Positions 22,402 to 34,487 of a DNA stretch of 64,000 nucleotides are shown here, piece after piece. Position 1 is the first letter of the stretch, and every line of letters begins with the position of its first letter. The notes beneath the pieces were generated by a model. That model ran no database searches, had not been told where the DNA came from, and saw only the letters and a list, made by a program, of their open reading frames with translations. This DNA is from Cornus controversa (lineage: Eukaryota > Streptophyta > Magnoliopsida > Cornales > Cornaceae): the NCBI GenBank assembly GCA_026545225.1, contig CM048845.1, positions 56,768,033-56,832,032 on the forward strand. The letters are read 5' to 3'. The position numbers were made by a program, and so were the translations under genes.

Positions 22402-23270
22402 CAGGGCCGGCTCAACCCTTAGGCAAATTAGGCGGTTGCCTAAGGTCCCAGCCAATAAAAGGCCTCCAAATTATTATTTTTTCTTAATAAGAGTTCCTAA
22501 AATTTTTATTTTCTAATATTATTAGACTTTTTAAAAATTTTGTTTCCTTGTAATGATAGGCCTCAACCAATGGTAAATATTTAATAATAGGCCCAAATAA
22601 TTTAATTCATCCTAAAACTTTTAATTTTTATCCATATCTCAAAACCTTCCTCTTTTTTCTCTTTGTCACTCCTGAATTCATTTTTTTTTATGAATTGTTG
22701 AATATATACTTAATAGATAATTGTAAAAAATTAGAAATTATAAAACTTTCCATCTCTCCTATTAATTTTTATCTTTTTTCCTTATTCCTTGAGTTTTCTC
22801 TTCTCTCATTACAATAATTTTTTATTATAATTAATAATAAAATAACAAAAAATTTAAGTGAAAAAGCAATAAATGAACAACCAAGCCATCTAAAAGAATT
22901 ACTAGAAGTTAATACAATAATGAAAGATAAACACATTAGCAACTTAGATTCATAATGATAATCAAACGTGTGAGAAGATTATTTGCGAGTAATATGAAAA
23001 AAGAATTAAAGAAAGTGAACCAAGTAAAAAAAATGAAGATTTTATTCAAAAATCATATTTAATTCTTACAAATATTTATGCAATGAAAAAATATCCTTAA
23101 AAATTAAAAGATTTATTAGTAAAAAAATGGTCCAATTAAATATAATAATTTTAATAAGGATAATTTTTATATAAACATTATTAACTAATATTTAATATTA
23201 AAATATTATATGGTAAATGAAACTTTTATATATTTTTCGCTTAAAACTTCAAATTATATTCAGCGGCCCG
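22402..23270. mobile_element. hAT-like element, 8-bp TSD
   Basis: The left end is CAGGGCCGGCTCAA and the right end, reverse-complemented, is CGGGCCGCTGAA, similar with one-base shifts. Flanks are CCTAATTG (22394-22401) and GCTAATTG (23271-23278), an 8-bp TSD with one mismatch, which fits hAT. The interior is very AT-rich, with weak remnants and no intact transposase. Length 869 bp. Confidence 0.65.
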
Positions 23271-23278
23271 GCTAATTG

Positions 23279-25384
23279 TATAAAATGGTATATGTAGATG
23301 TGAACCCAACAGAGACAAGGCCAACGACTTAGAGTCAACACCATTATCTCTTAACAAAGTACCTTCTTTTTTTTTTTTCATTTCCTTTCTCTGTGTCAAT
23401 GACTTTTGTTCTGGAAATAATTGGAAGATGGATTCAAGAGACAGATGTGAGAGAAAAGTACCGCTATATCATTTCAAATTCAAAAGGGCAATCATTTTAT
23501 GCTTGTGGAGTAAAATGAAAAACCATTAAAAGACTGGAACCCATATGTGGGCAAAAGCCCATACCCTTTTACTTTTAGAGAGAGTGGGCAAAAAGGCACA
23601 GCTGTAAGACTTTTTATTGTTCTCATGTCAAGGGACATAAATAATTTAGGGTTGAAAGAGACCAGAGGTTCCTGACAAAGATTCCCAATATATTATTCTC
23701 ATATATATATATATTGTTCACGTGATTCATGATTGAGTGCCCTCAATAAAAGTTGCAAATAGGACCTAAAATTCAACACTGCAATGAACAGCAGGTAATC
23801 TTGAGAATTATTTGAGCACCAAAAGCGACTTTTATAACTTACTGAGCCTCAGTTGAGTTAAAAAAATATTGAATTTCCAGATACTTACCATGTAGTATCT
23901 CTGTCAATTAATATTCATTATTTTTCTTGATAATAAGAAATAACAACTAATCATTAGTCGGATACTTCAATCTCAGTATTAACGAATACAAATGTATGTG
24001 TGGGCTTTTATTTTTTCATTGGATAAGTTAATGATTGTATACATGAAAGAAAATTTACAGCATGAGGGATCCCCCACAACAAACAGGTCCCAAAGCCTAC
24101 AAAAACACAGCTTTGGGATGGCAGCCAAGAACTTTACAAAACACAAAAAACCAGTGCTAACCACAAACAAAAGAAACAACCACATCAACAAAACTGGCAA
24201 AAACAGAATGATAGAGTAGAGAAGACACCCCACAAAACACTATCTTCCACAAGCAGCAACAAACAACCAGCCAAACCAATTACCTGTATGACAGAAGCAA
24301 AATATGGCCATACACAAATCAGCTAAACAATCCAAGTTGACTTTAGCTAGGGAGATTCCACTCTGCAAGTCCTGATCAAATAATGATATTGTCAAGAGAA
24401 AAAAAATCTGTACTTATAATTTTCATTCACCTACAAAGACCGCTATTGAACCCTGATCAACTAAAAATTTTGTAATTAATACATACACTCAATAGTTAAA
24501 AGGGCTAATTCAGTGCACGAAACTTTCGTCGTTAGAAGAACGTTAAATGTACAGAGTCTTTTTTTTTGTTTTTTGCATGCGGAGAGACTTTTTGTTTCGA
24601 AATAATAGATAGAGACTTAATTCCAGGTTACAATGAACCTAGTTTGCCCTCTAATACACTTTACAGTTGACTTATGGAAGAAAAAAAAGAACAACTTACA
24701 GTACTATAACTGAACAACAGGAGGAAAAAGTTTATAGACAGCCCACGGGTGACTCTATCTTAATTAATTCTTAGATTAATTTACATGATCTGAAAGGTTA
24801 TATATGCATGGTATTCATTAATTTCTTGCTAGATATATGTACATAATCCTGGTCAAGTTTAAAATGGCCCTATTAACCCTTTTATAGATATTCTAAGTGG
24901 AATCTCAAATTCATGAAAAATATTGAACCTTACTGTAGATGCAAAAATCTATTGAGAAAAATAGTTTAAGTGGAAGTGCACACTATGCCCCCTTTCAATG
25001 GGCATGATATGTGAATTTATATTCATTTTTAGTAGTAGGTTACTTATATTTATCCCAAAATTATGAGATTTGATTACATTAATGTTGACCAAGTCTTCCT
25101 TCTGACTTTTTCACAATTAGGCTACTCCGTCATATGCTATGTGTACCATGTTTATGCCATAACATTTGTGTCCTCCACATGGCTTGTTTCTACTGGTGAG
25201 ATTTTTTCTTCCACACTTGCCTAGCTTGGAGTGATTTGTGTTTGCAAAGAAACAATATGTGCACCAATTTGTTTAGATTAATTATATAAACAGGTGTTAC
25301 AAAAAAGAAAAAATAAATAAAAGAAAAACAATACATTGAAAAGTTCTTTTATTTATATTTTGTTAACACTAAGACTATTTAAGT
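23279..25384. other. Intergenic region 3' of the MYB gene
   Basis: AT-rich, no gene supported. It holds a TA microsatellite near 23701-23714, a probable LINE tail at about 23990-24300 and the downstream flank of the MYB gene. Nothing else was recognised. Confidence 0.6.
23985..24300 (-). mobile_element. Possible 5'-truncated LINE 3' end
   Basis: On the minus strand a moderately GC-balanced segment ends with 'catgtatacaatcattaac', then AATGAAAAAATAAAA near 24010, resembling the 3' untranslated end and A-rich tail of plant L1 elements. No ORF2 homology is visible, and the 84- and 75-aa frames here match nothing I know. Low certainty. Confidence 0.3.
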
Positions 25385-26542
25385 TTACAAGTCATGCCAA
25401 ACAAAATCAGGAGAACAGTGGTCCAAGAGTTCCATCAAACTAGGGGTGTTTATACTAAAATCATCACTAGAAAACCAGAAGGAACTCTCATAACCTTCAT
25501 TCATCTTTGGCTTTTCTGCTTCAAAGAACCCAACCGCGCTCTCAGAGACATCTTTGATGGCATTTTGGTCTTGATCAGCTCTGCCATTGTTGGCACAATC
25601 TGACTTAGAATTTGCATCCTTGGGAACACTATACTTGTCTCCTAGTTTTGAGATTGCTCGCGAAGAAGCTCCAACCTTTGTTTTGGTCTTCTTCACCCCG
25701 AGCTTCTTGCTCAAATGAGTGTTCCACTGGTTCTTCACTTGGTTATCAGTTCGCCCCGGCACACGTCCAGCAATTAAAGACCACCTTTATATTCAAGATA
25801 TAGATTTGCCAATTGTAATTGTTTGAATAGAAAATAACACTATGTCAGAGCAATATATAGGACTAATGGTGCAGCAAATGTTGATACACTATTACTTTAC
25901 AAAGATTCTGTAATTCTAATTATGCAATTTGTTAAATTTTGTGATCTATCTTCTCTTCAAGGAATAACAAATACTGCTATGAATTTTGTTTTAAACTGAC
26001 ATATCTGCCAAGAAATAAAAGTAGTGGTTAAAGAAGAAGAACTTTAAGATAAAACAATCTACTTAAAAGTTCATCAAACGAAATTGAAAATTTTTCTATG
26101 AAAATGATGGAGGAATGGATATATATGCTGAAAAGAAGATATATATATAACCTGTTTCCTAGTAGATTATGAAGCCGAATGATGAGATCATTTTCTTCCT
26201 CTGAAAAATCTCCGCGCTTTACACTGGGACTTAGATAATTAATCCACCTTAATCTGCAACTTTTCCCACCCCTCTTCAAACCTATACATGTATATATGTA
26301 TAAAGTTCACAAAATTAATCACAAAATTAAACAAGAAATTAGCAACACCCAAATAAATATATATATATATGCAAGCCCAGTTGCATGCAATATAAAACAC
26401 AGCTTTTATAGATAAAAAATCTACCTGTCATTTTGGCAACAGAATTCCACTTTCCTTTTCCATGCACTCTTACGTACTCCATGAGAATTCCATCCTCTTC
26501 TTCTGACCACAACCCTTTTCTGTATCCATTCCCTCCTTCCAT
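25385..26542 (-). CDS. R2R3-MYB transcription factor, WER/GL1/MYB82-like
   Basis: Three exons on the minus strand: 26542-26425, 26281-26152 and 25784-25385, with introns of 143 and 367 bp. All splice sites are GT-AG. The product is 215 aa. R2 has Trp at 12, 32 and 52; R3 has Phe65, Trp84 and Trp103. Introns fall in the Gly40 codon (phase 1) and the Arg83 codon (phase 2), and exon 2 is 130 bp, the canonical R2R3 structure. Residues 71-90 fit the bHLH-binding motif [DE]Lx2[RK]x3Lx6Lx3R, so it can be expected to work with bHLH and WD40 partners. The R3 and the Trp-rich C-terminus (FWFSSDDF, ending FVWHDL) resemble subgroup 15 (WER, GL1, MYB23), regulators of trichome and root-hair fate. Unusually, the first Cys of RCGKSC is Gly44 (RGGKSC), as I recall for MYB82. 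Nuclear DNA-binding role is inferred from family. Confidence 0.93.
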
Positions 26543-26558
26543 GAGCTTAATGCAAACT

Positions 26559-26586
26559 AAAATGAGAGAGAGAGAGAGAGAGAAAA
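26559..26586 (-). repeat. CT microsatellite in the MYB 5' leader
   Basis: A (GA)n run on the plus strand reads (CT)n in the 5' leader of the MYB gene, ending about 20 bases before the ATG at 26542. CT-rich leaders are common in plant genes. Confidence 0.8.
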
Positions 26587-26642
26587 GGGCTGAAGGGGCC
26601 GGGACTCTTGTGTTGGGACTTAGATGTTTGGATCTTGTATAG

Positions 26643-26664
26643 CCTTTATATATATATATATATA
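26643..26664 (-). promoter_or_regulatory. Candidate TATA box of the MYB gene
   Basis: The minus strand reads a TA run ending TATATAAAGG at 26643-26652, about 100 bases before the MYB start codon, followed by a short leader with the CT tract. The spacing suits a TATA box with a leader of about 70-80 bases. The TA run itself is a microsatellite, so promoter activity is inferred. Confidence 0.5.
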
Positions 26665-26945
26665 TGAAGATTCTATTTCAGTGTACAATAAAGTGTGGCT
26701 TGGATTTCATCATCTATATATCCTCGAAGCTGGGAGTCTTGGAATTGTATTATTTTTAACTTATTTTTATTTTTTATATTTCCAGTCAGAAAGATTAGAT
26801 TCGTGATGAGTTGTAGTACCATTACATGGGGTAAAGCTGTCCGACTGTCAACAAATGATCTTTGTTTGTTACGCTAAAGCTTAAGTTTCCATTAACGTGT
26901 AGGGGCTATCACCGTCAGGATAGCTTCAATCCCTATCCCCCCCTC

Positions 26946-26988
<43 letters not shown>

Positions 26989-27451
26989 CATATACACACA
27001 CTCACTTACTGTGTGTGTGTATTTTTGGAGATATTAATCGTGCAAGACCACCGAGCCTAAAGAGCTTGACCACATGCCTCAGAAGGCTTATCTGCTAGCA
27101 GTGAGGAAAAGTCACGTGAGAGAAAATTCTTTTGCTTTCCAACCATTCCTGCATTTAAAGAAATTTCCAAATATTATAGAACTTCTAAGAAACTGATAAC
27201 TCAAGTGAGTTTGAGCTCAATCCATCACTAGTCTTCAGATAATTTTATTTTTACTCTTGCAATTAAGCTCCCATGGTGTTTTCGGAGACTTTATCTCTCC
27301 TGCCACCTTTCGCTTTCTGGCAATCAAAATAATTAACTGAGTGTGAATCACTCAAGAACGATACGTTAGTGATCCTTTTTCACCTTTAAAGTAAAAAGTG
27401 AAGGATAATTAAAGTACTTAAGAGTGATGGCTTGAGTTTATTCCTGACTAG
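26665..27451. other. Upstream region of MYB with compound microsatellite
   Basis: No gene. At 26945-27020 a compound microsatellite (CT)n(TA)n followed by CACA and GTGT runs is present. The remainder is unremarkable AT-rich promoter-distal DNA. Confidence 0.6.
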
Positions 27452-27886
27452 AAAGCACGGATATAAATATGGGACACAAATACGATACGAGTAAGATGAT
27501 ATGACAAATGTCAAAATAATTGAATTCGGATATGGTAAGATACGACAATATAAAAATAATAAATTATATTTTTATATATACAAAAAATTGATTTTATTAT
27601 TGTTTTTAACATTTCTTTATAAAATATTATGATTAACAAAAAAAAAATTACAGTTACAAGTCATATTGCATAATTTGAATGGATAAGTTTTGTACTAAAT
27701 CATAATATATATATATATATATATATATATGTCAATACTTCTTTTTTAAAATTTTAAATATTTTTAACAATATATATATTTTAAAATTATGGATACATTT
27801 AGAAAGTATCAAACACGTATCCATGAATATTCGAGGAGTATCGGTATTTGCTACGGGTATGTTACTTTAGAAGTATCTATGCTTTC
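27452..27886. mobile_element. Possible MITE with CACGGATA-type termini
   Basis: The left end GAAAGCACGGATA and the right end TATCTATGCTTTC are inverted with a few mismatches, and both are flanked by TA. The interior has repeated GATACGA/GTATC phrases and a TA microsatellite at 27704-27731. A similar element with termini GAAGCACT/GTGCTTC spans 59793-61948. The superfamily is uncertain. Confidence 0.45.
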
Positions 27887-28139
27887 TAAATTTCAAAGAA
27901 GTAAAATAAAAATGAAAAAATCCATAGCATTGAAATTCAGTTTTTCTTTTTCAATAATTTTCACGAAATTCTAAGAAACATCTTGTCAAATGAAATACTC
28001 CCTACAAATTTCACGCATGAGGTGGCTAGTCTCGCACATAAAACATAAGGAATATCTACAACTGATAACAAACAATCATAGAATACAATGACAAAAGAAA
28101 AAGAATTATAAATGCTGAAAGGAAAGTCTAACTGAAATA
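27887..28139. other. AT-rich spacer, nothing recognised
   Basis: Short non-coding interval between the putative MITE and the TRIM-like remnant. I see no coding frame or repeat here. Confidence 0.5.
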
Positions 28140-28508
28140 AATAAGAATCTTAAATAACATAGTACTAAGCCCGAACGATTTTGTTCTTGGGTTTTACCTC
28201 AAAAGGCCTCATACCATTTGGAGAGAATACACTACATATAAGCACATCCCCTTCTCCACACCCAAGCGATGTGGGATTGAGCACCTTGTAGCCTGCCAGT
28301 GTGGTAGCTCAGCCAATTATTTCTTCTTGCACCCGCCCACAAGGGTCACTACAATCCACCCTCCTACAAGGCCCGACGTCCTCGTCGGCACACTTCTGGC
28401 TGAGTTCAAGCTTTAATACCAATTGTAACAGCCTGCTCCACCTAATGGTATAATATTGTCCGCTTTAGGCCCAAAGCGAATACTATCATACCATCAGGTG
28501 GAGCAGGG
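28140..28508 (-). mobile_element. TRIM-like LTR remnant with hairpin
   Basis: On the minus strand a PBS-like ATTGGTATTAAAGC (28423-28410) follows an LTR end CTGTTACA. Further on, at 28285-28150, lies 'cccacatcgcttgggtg' and a phrase resembling a common short plant LTR. At 28431-28508 the sequence folds back on itself: CCTGCTCCACCT pairs with AGGTGGAGCAGG and CCGCTTT with AAAGCG across a 6-base loop. No coding sequence, so a non-autonomous element. Confidence 0.5.
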
Positions 28509-28516
28509 TATTAGAC

Positions 28517-31500
28517 TGTAACTCAATGACCCCTTAACCAAAAATCATTAAAGTAAATACTTTATGAAAAGAGCTAAGTCCCTACACTGAAGTCTGGTAA
28601 AGAATAGATGATCGTCACACTCTACGAACTCCACGCTCTAACCTCAATGTGAAAACTGCCTGAGACCTGAAATATCAGCAAAGTGGGTTAAACCTACTAG
28701 CAAGTTCCCTCTACTACCACCCAATCAGAGAACGGTAAATATACCCTCTATATGAGGACAGTAAAGATATATAGATATAATTATACCATTTAATCATTTA
28801 ATCTTCTATCTTAGAAATAACTATAACTATATTCTGAACCAACCCATCCATTATCGCACTAAGTTAGAACAAATTTCTAAGTTCAAACCATAGGCAATTC
28901 TAACATGCTTGAACACACTAAGTTTTCTAATTAGATCATAGGCAATCCTACAATGCATTCCTCCATATATTCTACAAATGTCTTACAAGGTATTAGGCAA
29001 ATCTATTCTGCCTCCACCAATAATCATTTTCCAAAACACCAAATTTATGTTTGTATAAAATTATATATAACCTACCAGCTCATAAATATATCCCCAATTA
29101 ACCCTGTAACCCAAGAATAGAGTAGCCCCACACACTGCACTAATCCATCAATTATCTCAATGCAAGTGCAGACTAGTTTTAAGTTTACACAAGAAGCAAT
29201 TCTAACATGCTCAAATATATAACGAGAAATTTTCTTATTAGATATTAGGCAATCCTGACATGCCCCAAATAAAATATAAAAATACCTTATTAGGTATTAG
29301 ACGATCCCAACACGCCTGGCAATCATGACATACCAAATATAATGTATATATATACCTTATTAGGTATTAGGTGATCCCGACACACCTGGTAATCCTAACA
29401 TACCAAATATAATGTATAGATACCTTATTAGGTATTAGGCGATGCTAACATGCCTGACAATCCTGATATGCCAAATATAATGTATAGATATCTTATTAGG
29501 TATTAGGCAATCCCGACATGCTTGGTAATCCTGACATGCCAAATATAATGCATAGATACCTTATTAGGTATTAGGTAATCCTAACACATCTGACAATCCT
29601 AACATGCCAAATATAATTAATAAATACCTTATTAGGTATTAGGCAATTCCGACATGCTTGACAATTCTGACATGCCAAATATAATGAATAGATACCTTAT
29701 TAGGTATTAGGCGATCCTAACACGTTTGGCAATTCTGACGTGCCAAATATAATGTATAGATACCTTATTAAGTATTAGGCGATCCTGACACGCCTAGATA
29801 ATTAACATTTAAATAAAAGTCTAACATACTTCAAAGCATGCTAAATAATACCATCTAAATTCTATCGTCCCATTTATTAATTTAAACAAATAAAAAATAA
29901 CACAACATACTATGAATGTAAATAAGTTTATCATATTCCCATAAACTGTTTTAAACACCATACAATTAATCAAGAATATTTATTCAAGCAAAGAAACAAT
30001 TAAAGAAAATTAAACAATTAATTAAAAGAAAACCCCACAATAAAGTCAATACCTCAATTTAAACATCAAGTATTTAAACCTAGCTCTAATCCTAGGTTTC
30101 CATGCAAAATCTATTTTTAAAAGTCTTAAATTATATTTCTGGAATTTTCAATAATTTAAAAATATTTTTCAGAACAAAAGAAAAATAAAAATCCAATTTT
30201 GAACTATACTTTTTGTACTAATTCTACAACAAGGGGAACTCATTTCATTTTGAAATTAAATACCCATATTTATTCTATCCCTAAAAGATTAATTTGAATT
30301 TTCAAAAATCTTCTAGAATTTAAAAGTAATTTTAAAAAATATTTTTTTCCTTTTTTTTCAATTTAAAAATGATTTAAAATTAAAAATAAATAAATAAATC
30401 AAACTGTTCACGAATACTTGATAATTTAATGGGTTGCATGATCTGCTCCCCACAACACATGTATTTATTATAAAGAATTTTTAATTCTAACAGCACAAGA
30501 AATTCTAAAAACAAAAGAAAATTAACAGCACAATGAAATCGCTAAAAACTAAACTTTCTCCAAAAATTCTAAAAAAAATAAATAAGAAACCTAATAATTA
30601 AAAACTACTAAATATTAAATTTCAGCTAATTCTGAGTTCGTTTGGTCCACGGACAAAATTTTTGAAATATTCAGCAATCTTCCTATAGGATGAAAAAACG
30701 TAATTTTGGAGACCTAGACAAGGGTTTTTGGCTGAAAAACGACATGGTTTGCTTATTGGGTCATTTCTGATCGAGAATGACTCTCGTGGGGTCAAAATAC
30801 GTTCGTCGAAAAATTCTGGACATCGACATTATTCACAGAAATTAAATGTAAATACATACAACATGATTTAATTCACTAAATATAAATTTCATAAACGAAA
30901 TCTTAGATTTTGGTCAACATACATATCTCCAAAAACAAAATCCTAGTTTCCATCAATCTATATAATTGAAACAAAACCCTAGGTTAACACAATACATTTG
31001 TGTTTAATCAAATGAAAATTCATTTAACATACATGCAATTAAGCAAAAATCTCAAATTGTTAAACATAATCGTACATAAACCTATATGCATATACATGTA
31101 TATTCATGAAATCAAAAAATACAAATATTTATATATATTTGCAAGTTTAAAGGGGAAGTGGAGAGATTGAACTTGCCTTGTGATGTTGAGCAAAATCACA
31201 TTTTCTCTCTTTTCTTAACGTCTATCGTTTTCTCCCTGTCTCTGCATAGAAGCTACTAAACCCTAATTTCTTTTCTCTTATTTAATATTCCTAAATAATT
31301 AAATTAATAAATATAAAATATTTAGCCCAACTATATATAAATATATATAGCTCAGCCTAGCAATCTAGCCCAACCTGATAATAATTAAAAATAAAAAAGG
31401 AAACGCAGCCCAAACCCACATATCTTTATTTAAAAGAAAAAATTATATTTAAAAAAAATATTTGACACACAATTAAACTCAGTCAACACTTAGCAACAAT

Positions 31501-31627
31501 TCAAACATCCACCTTAAACACATAAAAATAGGCATTGACAAAATTAATTAAAATATTTAAATAATTAAAAACCTAATCAAATAAATAAAAATTCAATTTA
31601 AATATCCTCAACTTACGGGGTATTGCA
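28517..31627 (-). mobile_element. Long Gypsy-type LTR, minus orientation
   Basis: On the minus strand it starts TGCAATACCCCG at 31627 and ends GGGGTCATTGAGTTACA at 28517. The TGYAAYACCCC...GGGG...TTACA form resembles the ends of the LTRs at 32050, 44773 and 49470. There is no coding sequence. The flanks (TAGAC left, TCAAA right) do not match, so it may be part of a rearranged element; its end could instead lie at 28424. It carries the 68-bp satellite at 29225-29815. Confidence 0.5.
29225..29815. repeat. 68-bp satellite, about eight copies
   Basis: The core CCTTATTAGGTATTAG recurs at 29285, 29355, 29423, 29491, 29559, 29627, 29695 and 29763, with spacing 70, then 68 throughout. Each unit also contains two related GATCCTGACACGCCTGG / AATCCTGACATGCC halves, and the core itself is an inverted repeat (ATACCT-TATT-AGGTAT). 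Confidence 0.92.
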
Positions 31628-32049
31628 TCAAATTGAAATATCTTGTAGTCATATGAAAAGAAAACAAATTAGAGAATTTTCAGTTCAATGAGCCAAATGA
31701 TTAAACAATAATGTGCTACTAAAGTAAAGTGATAGAGTGCTAAGCTTTAGAACAATCATAAAGTTGATGATTTCAATTATTAAAAAATCAGATTTAATAT
31801 CAGGAAAAACAAAAATCTGCCATACTATTAAAGTTTAGTTTAAATTCACAATTGTTTAGATAAATAATTCAAAAAATATAGAAATTAAAGTAATTCAATT
31901 TAGTTGACAAATCAAACTAATAACATTTAGAAAAAAGGTAAACTTACAAATGGAAATTAAAAAATAATGTGGAGGTTGGATTCCATAGTTACACCAGACA
32001 GTGAGTCTCACACTCAGATGGTGATTGAATTGTTCGATCAAGTGTTAGA
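31628..32049. other. AT-rich spacer between two LTRs
   Basis: No ORF, motif or repeat recognised. It contains the left TSD TTAGA (32045-32049) of the next solo LTR. Confidence 0.6.
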
Positions 32050-34487
32050 TGTAGAGACCGGGTCCAATTTTGACCTGTTTCTATTTTAAGCATTATTTTT
32101 CTCCTAATTGCATTTTAAATGATGTTTAACATATTTTAATTGTGAAAACATGTTTGGGGAGTAGTATTAGGGTTTTTGAATGGTTTGAGAATATTTGGAG
32201 ACATTTGACTTTTTGGGTCAATGGGGCCCACGATGTAGTCCGGTTGGCCCGAAAATTTAAAAATTTTTTGAAAAAATATTACTTTTGGTTATGAATCAAA
32301 TAAAATGTTTAGAGAGTTAAAGAATCGATTTCGGAGCCACAGTCGCTTTCGAAATCAAAAACGAAGGTCGAGAGGGTACATTAAGTGACTCGACCGGGGC
32401 AAATTAGTCATTTCGCACCCCAAGTGGGGTGATAAATATCTAGAGGGTTGGGATATTTTATTTTTACAGATCTCCCTCCCTCTCTCTAACTCTCCCACTT
32501 CATGTCTTTCTCTTCTCTCTAGATTTTGGAGGTGGTAGGCTAGGAATCGGGAAACGCCGAAGGTAAGTGTTTTGCTCTGCTCGGTGAGGGTTACTCTTTG
32601 AACTGAACAAAGTCTTCATTTGGCAAGGTAGAAAGGGTTGAAATTTTAAAACTTGGCTCCCAAGCTTAGGACTTGAGCTAGGGGTGTGAAATCTTCTTTA
32701 TTTTGATTCTATAGGTCTCTTACTTGTGACATGAAAGATATGTTCGATATTTTGTGAAATTAGGATTTTGTGCATATATGTTTATGTTGAGATTATATAT
32801 AATGCATGATTTGGTGGTGTTTATGAATACATTTTATGATTGTGTTCATTTGAGGGTTGTGTGAGTTTTGATTCCATGTGTTGAAAAAATGCATGAAATG
32901 AGTTTTTCTTAAAAAAATATTAGTTGTGATTCTACATAAAATAAGTGATTTTCATTATGACAAGCTTGAGAATGACATGCATTAACTTGGTTATGTTATG
33001 CATTTGATGAGAATTGTGATAATATTGAGTTGTGGTGCATTATGTGATAAAATGCAATATGTGAGAATTGTGAATTTTGTGCATTTATGTGATAAGTGTA
33101 TATTATGTAAAAAGTGTGATTTTTGGGGCATGTGTGAGAATTAAGAAGGGTTCGGGGCTCTAGGGTGCAAGGCCCAAAATTTGGCCAAGCAGGTGTTACT
33201 TACGTCGGGTTAGTAGCCCAAAAAGTGTAAGCAGAATTTGTGGTTTCGAAGAAACCCTTACTATGGATTGTGACAAGCGAAGTCCTCAATTGAATTGATT
33301 TCTGGATTATACGTGCTGTGAGTTTACTTGTGAGTTGTGACTTCATATAAATTGTCATATTTTGAAATCTGAAGCATCACGCATGATTTCTAAAACTTGT
33401 ATGTTTTAAGGATGAAAAGTATGGATACTTGTCATATAATCATGTAGAGACTTCTTATGCATTCATGCATGGCTGCCTGAGTTAACGTAGAGTCAGGTAG
33501 ATCATTCCTACTGGACGCAGTTGTATGCTCACCCCCATCCCCCAAACTCTTTTACAGATAAAGCTCCCATGGAGGATGAAGCTTAGGTTGGCACGTGAAT
33601 CTTTTTGAGTTCTTTTGGATTCATACCTTTTGGATATGTAGATAGATGTCTATGCCAGTTTGTGGCATGTGGACTATATTAAAAATGTTATAATTAAATT
33701 TGAATTATGTTGGTATATTTAGATTTCAAATGTAATGGCCACATATGACTTATGTATAATTTTTGAGGAATATAATATATAGTGAAGAGTTGAATCTCAA
33801 TGTTTATGTGATATGGATTTGATTAATTGTTAGATTCAATTTGCATATTGGGACCAATATGTGTGAGATATTTCAATGTTTTGCATAACATAGAGAATAT
33901 ACGTATGTTGCGGATTAAGAAATGGGATAAGAATGATAATTGTAATCACTTAGTAGATTTGTGGTTGTAGCAGGTGAGTAATTACAATGCATCGTAATCT
34001 CAATTACGATGCATCATAAACCCAATTACGATGCATCGTAAATGGTTGAGTGTTTTGGGTGGAATTCGAGAGGATTTTGCAGGATGTTATGTAACTTGTG
34101 CGATGCATCATAACCAACATTACAATGCATCATAATGTGTGGCTGGGTAGAACAATTGAAATAAAATTTGGATAATTGTGGGACGTTATGTAACAGATCC
34201 ATTGGGGTTAGTTGGGTTTGTAATGTACGTGAACATACGTGCATGCAACTTAGGCTTCCGTGGTAATATACATGGATGGACATTCTATTAGGGTTAATGG
34301 ACAACGTCACCTCTGGTCCCATACGTAGGTAAACGTGTGTAGGTGATCGATTACGCTTCCGCATTGAGATTAGAGATATGAAATGTATTAGAGTGCAATT
34401 GGTGATAAATAAAATTAATAATTGATTTCACCGCTCACACTCCATTTTCTTCGCTCTTCACTGGGAGTCAAAAATCGGGGCGTGACA
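32050..34487 (+). mobile_element. Solo LTR, Gypsy type, TSD TTAGA
   Basis: Starts TGTAGAGACCGGGTCC and ends TCGGGGCGTGACA, flanked by perfect TTAGA duplications (32045-32049, 34488-34492). The 2,438-bp segment has no coding sequence. It shares two modules with the LTR at 44773: GCATGTGTGAGAATTAA followed by a GTGCAAG.CCCAAAA.TTGG block and a CGGGTTAGTAG block (33127-33290). A TTTTACAGATAA module near 33551 is shared with the LTR at 49470. The termini resemble those of chromoviral (Tekay/Del-like) LTRs; that lineage is inferred, not shown. Confidence 0.88.
33981..34136. repeat. Cluster of TTACGATGCATCGTAA palindromes
   Basis: Five copies: ATTACAATGCATCGTAAT at 33981, AATTACGATGCATCATAA near 34003, the perfect TTACGATGCATCGTAA at 34026-34041, CGATGCATCAT near 34101 and ATTACAATGCATCATAAT near 34119. 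They lie about 80% along the solo LTR. Confidence 0.9.

Noticed and set aside
29225-29815. CRISPR-like array
   Set aside because: The regular spacing comes from whole-unit tandem duplication. The intervening sequence is conserved, not unique spacers, and the context is a plant LTR.
28517-31627. Intact solo LTR with TSD
   Set aside because: The termini look right, but the 5-bp flanks (TAGAC, TCAAA) differ. It is reported only as an LTR of uncertain limits.
34026-34364. 112-aa minus-strand frame
   Set aside because: It lies inside a solo LTR with clear TSDs and includes the palindrome cluster. No homology recognised.
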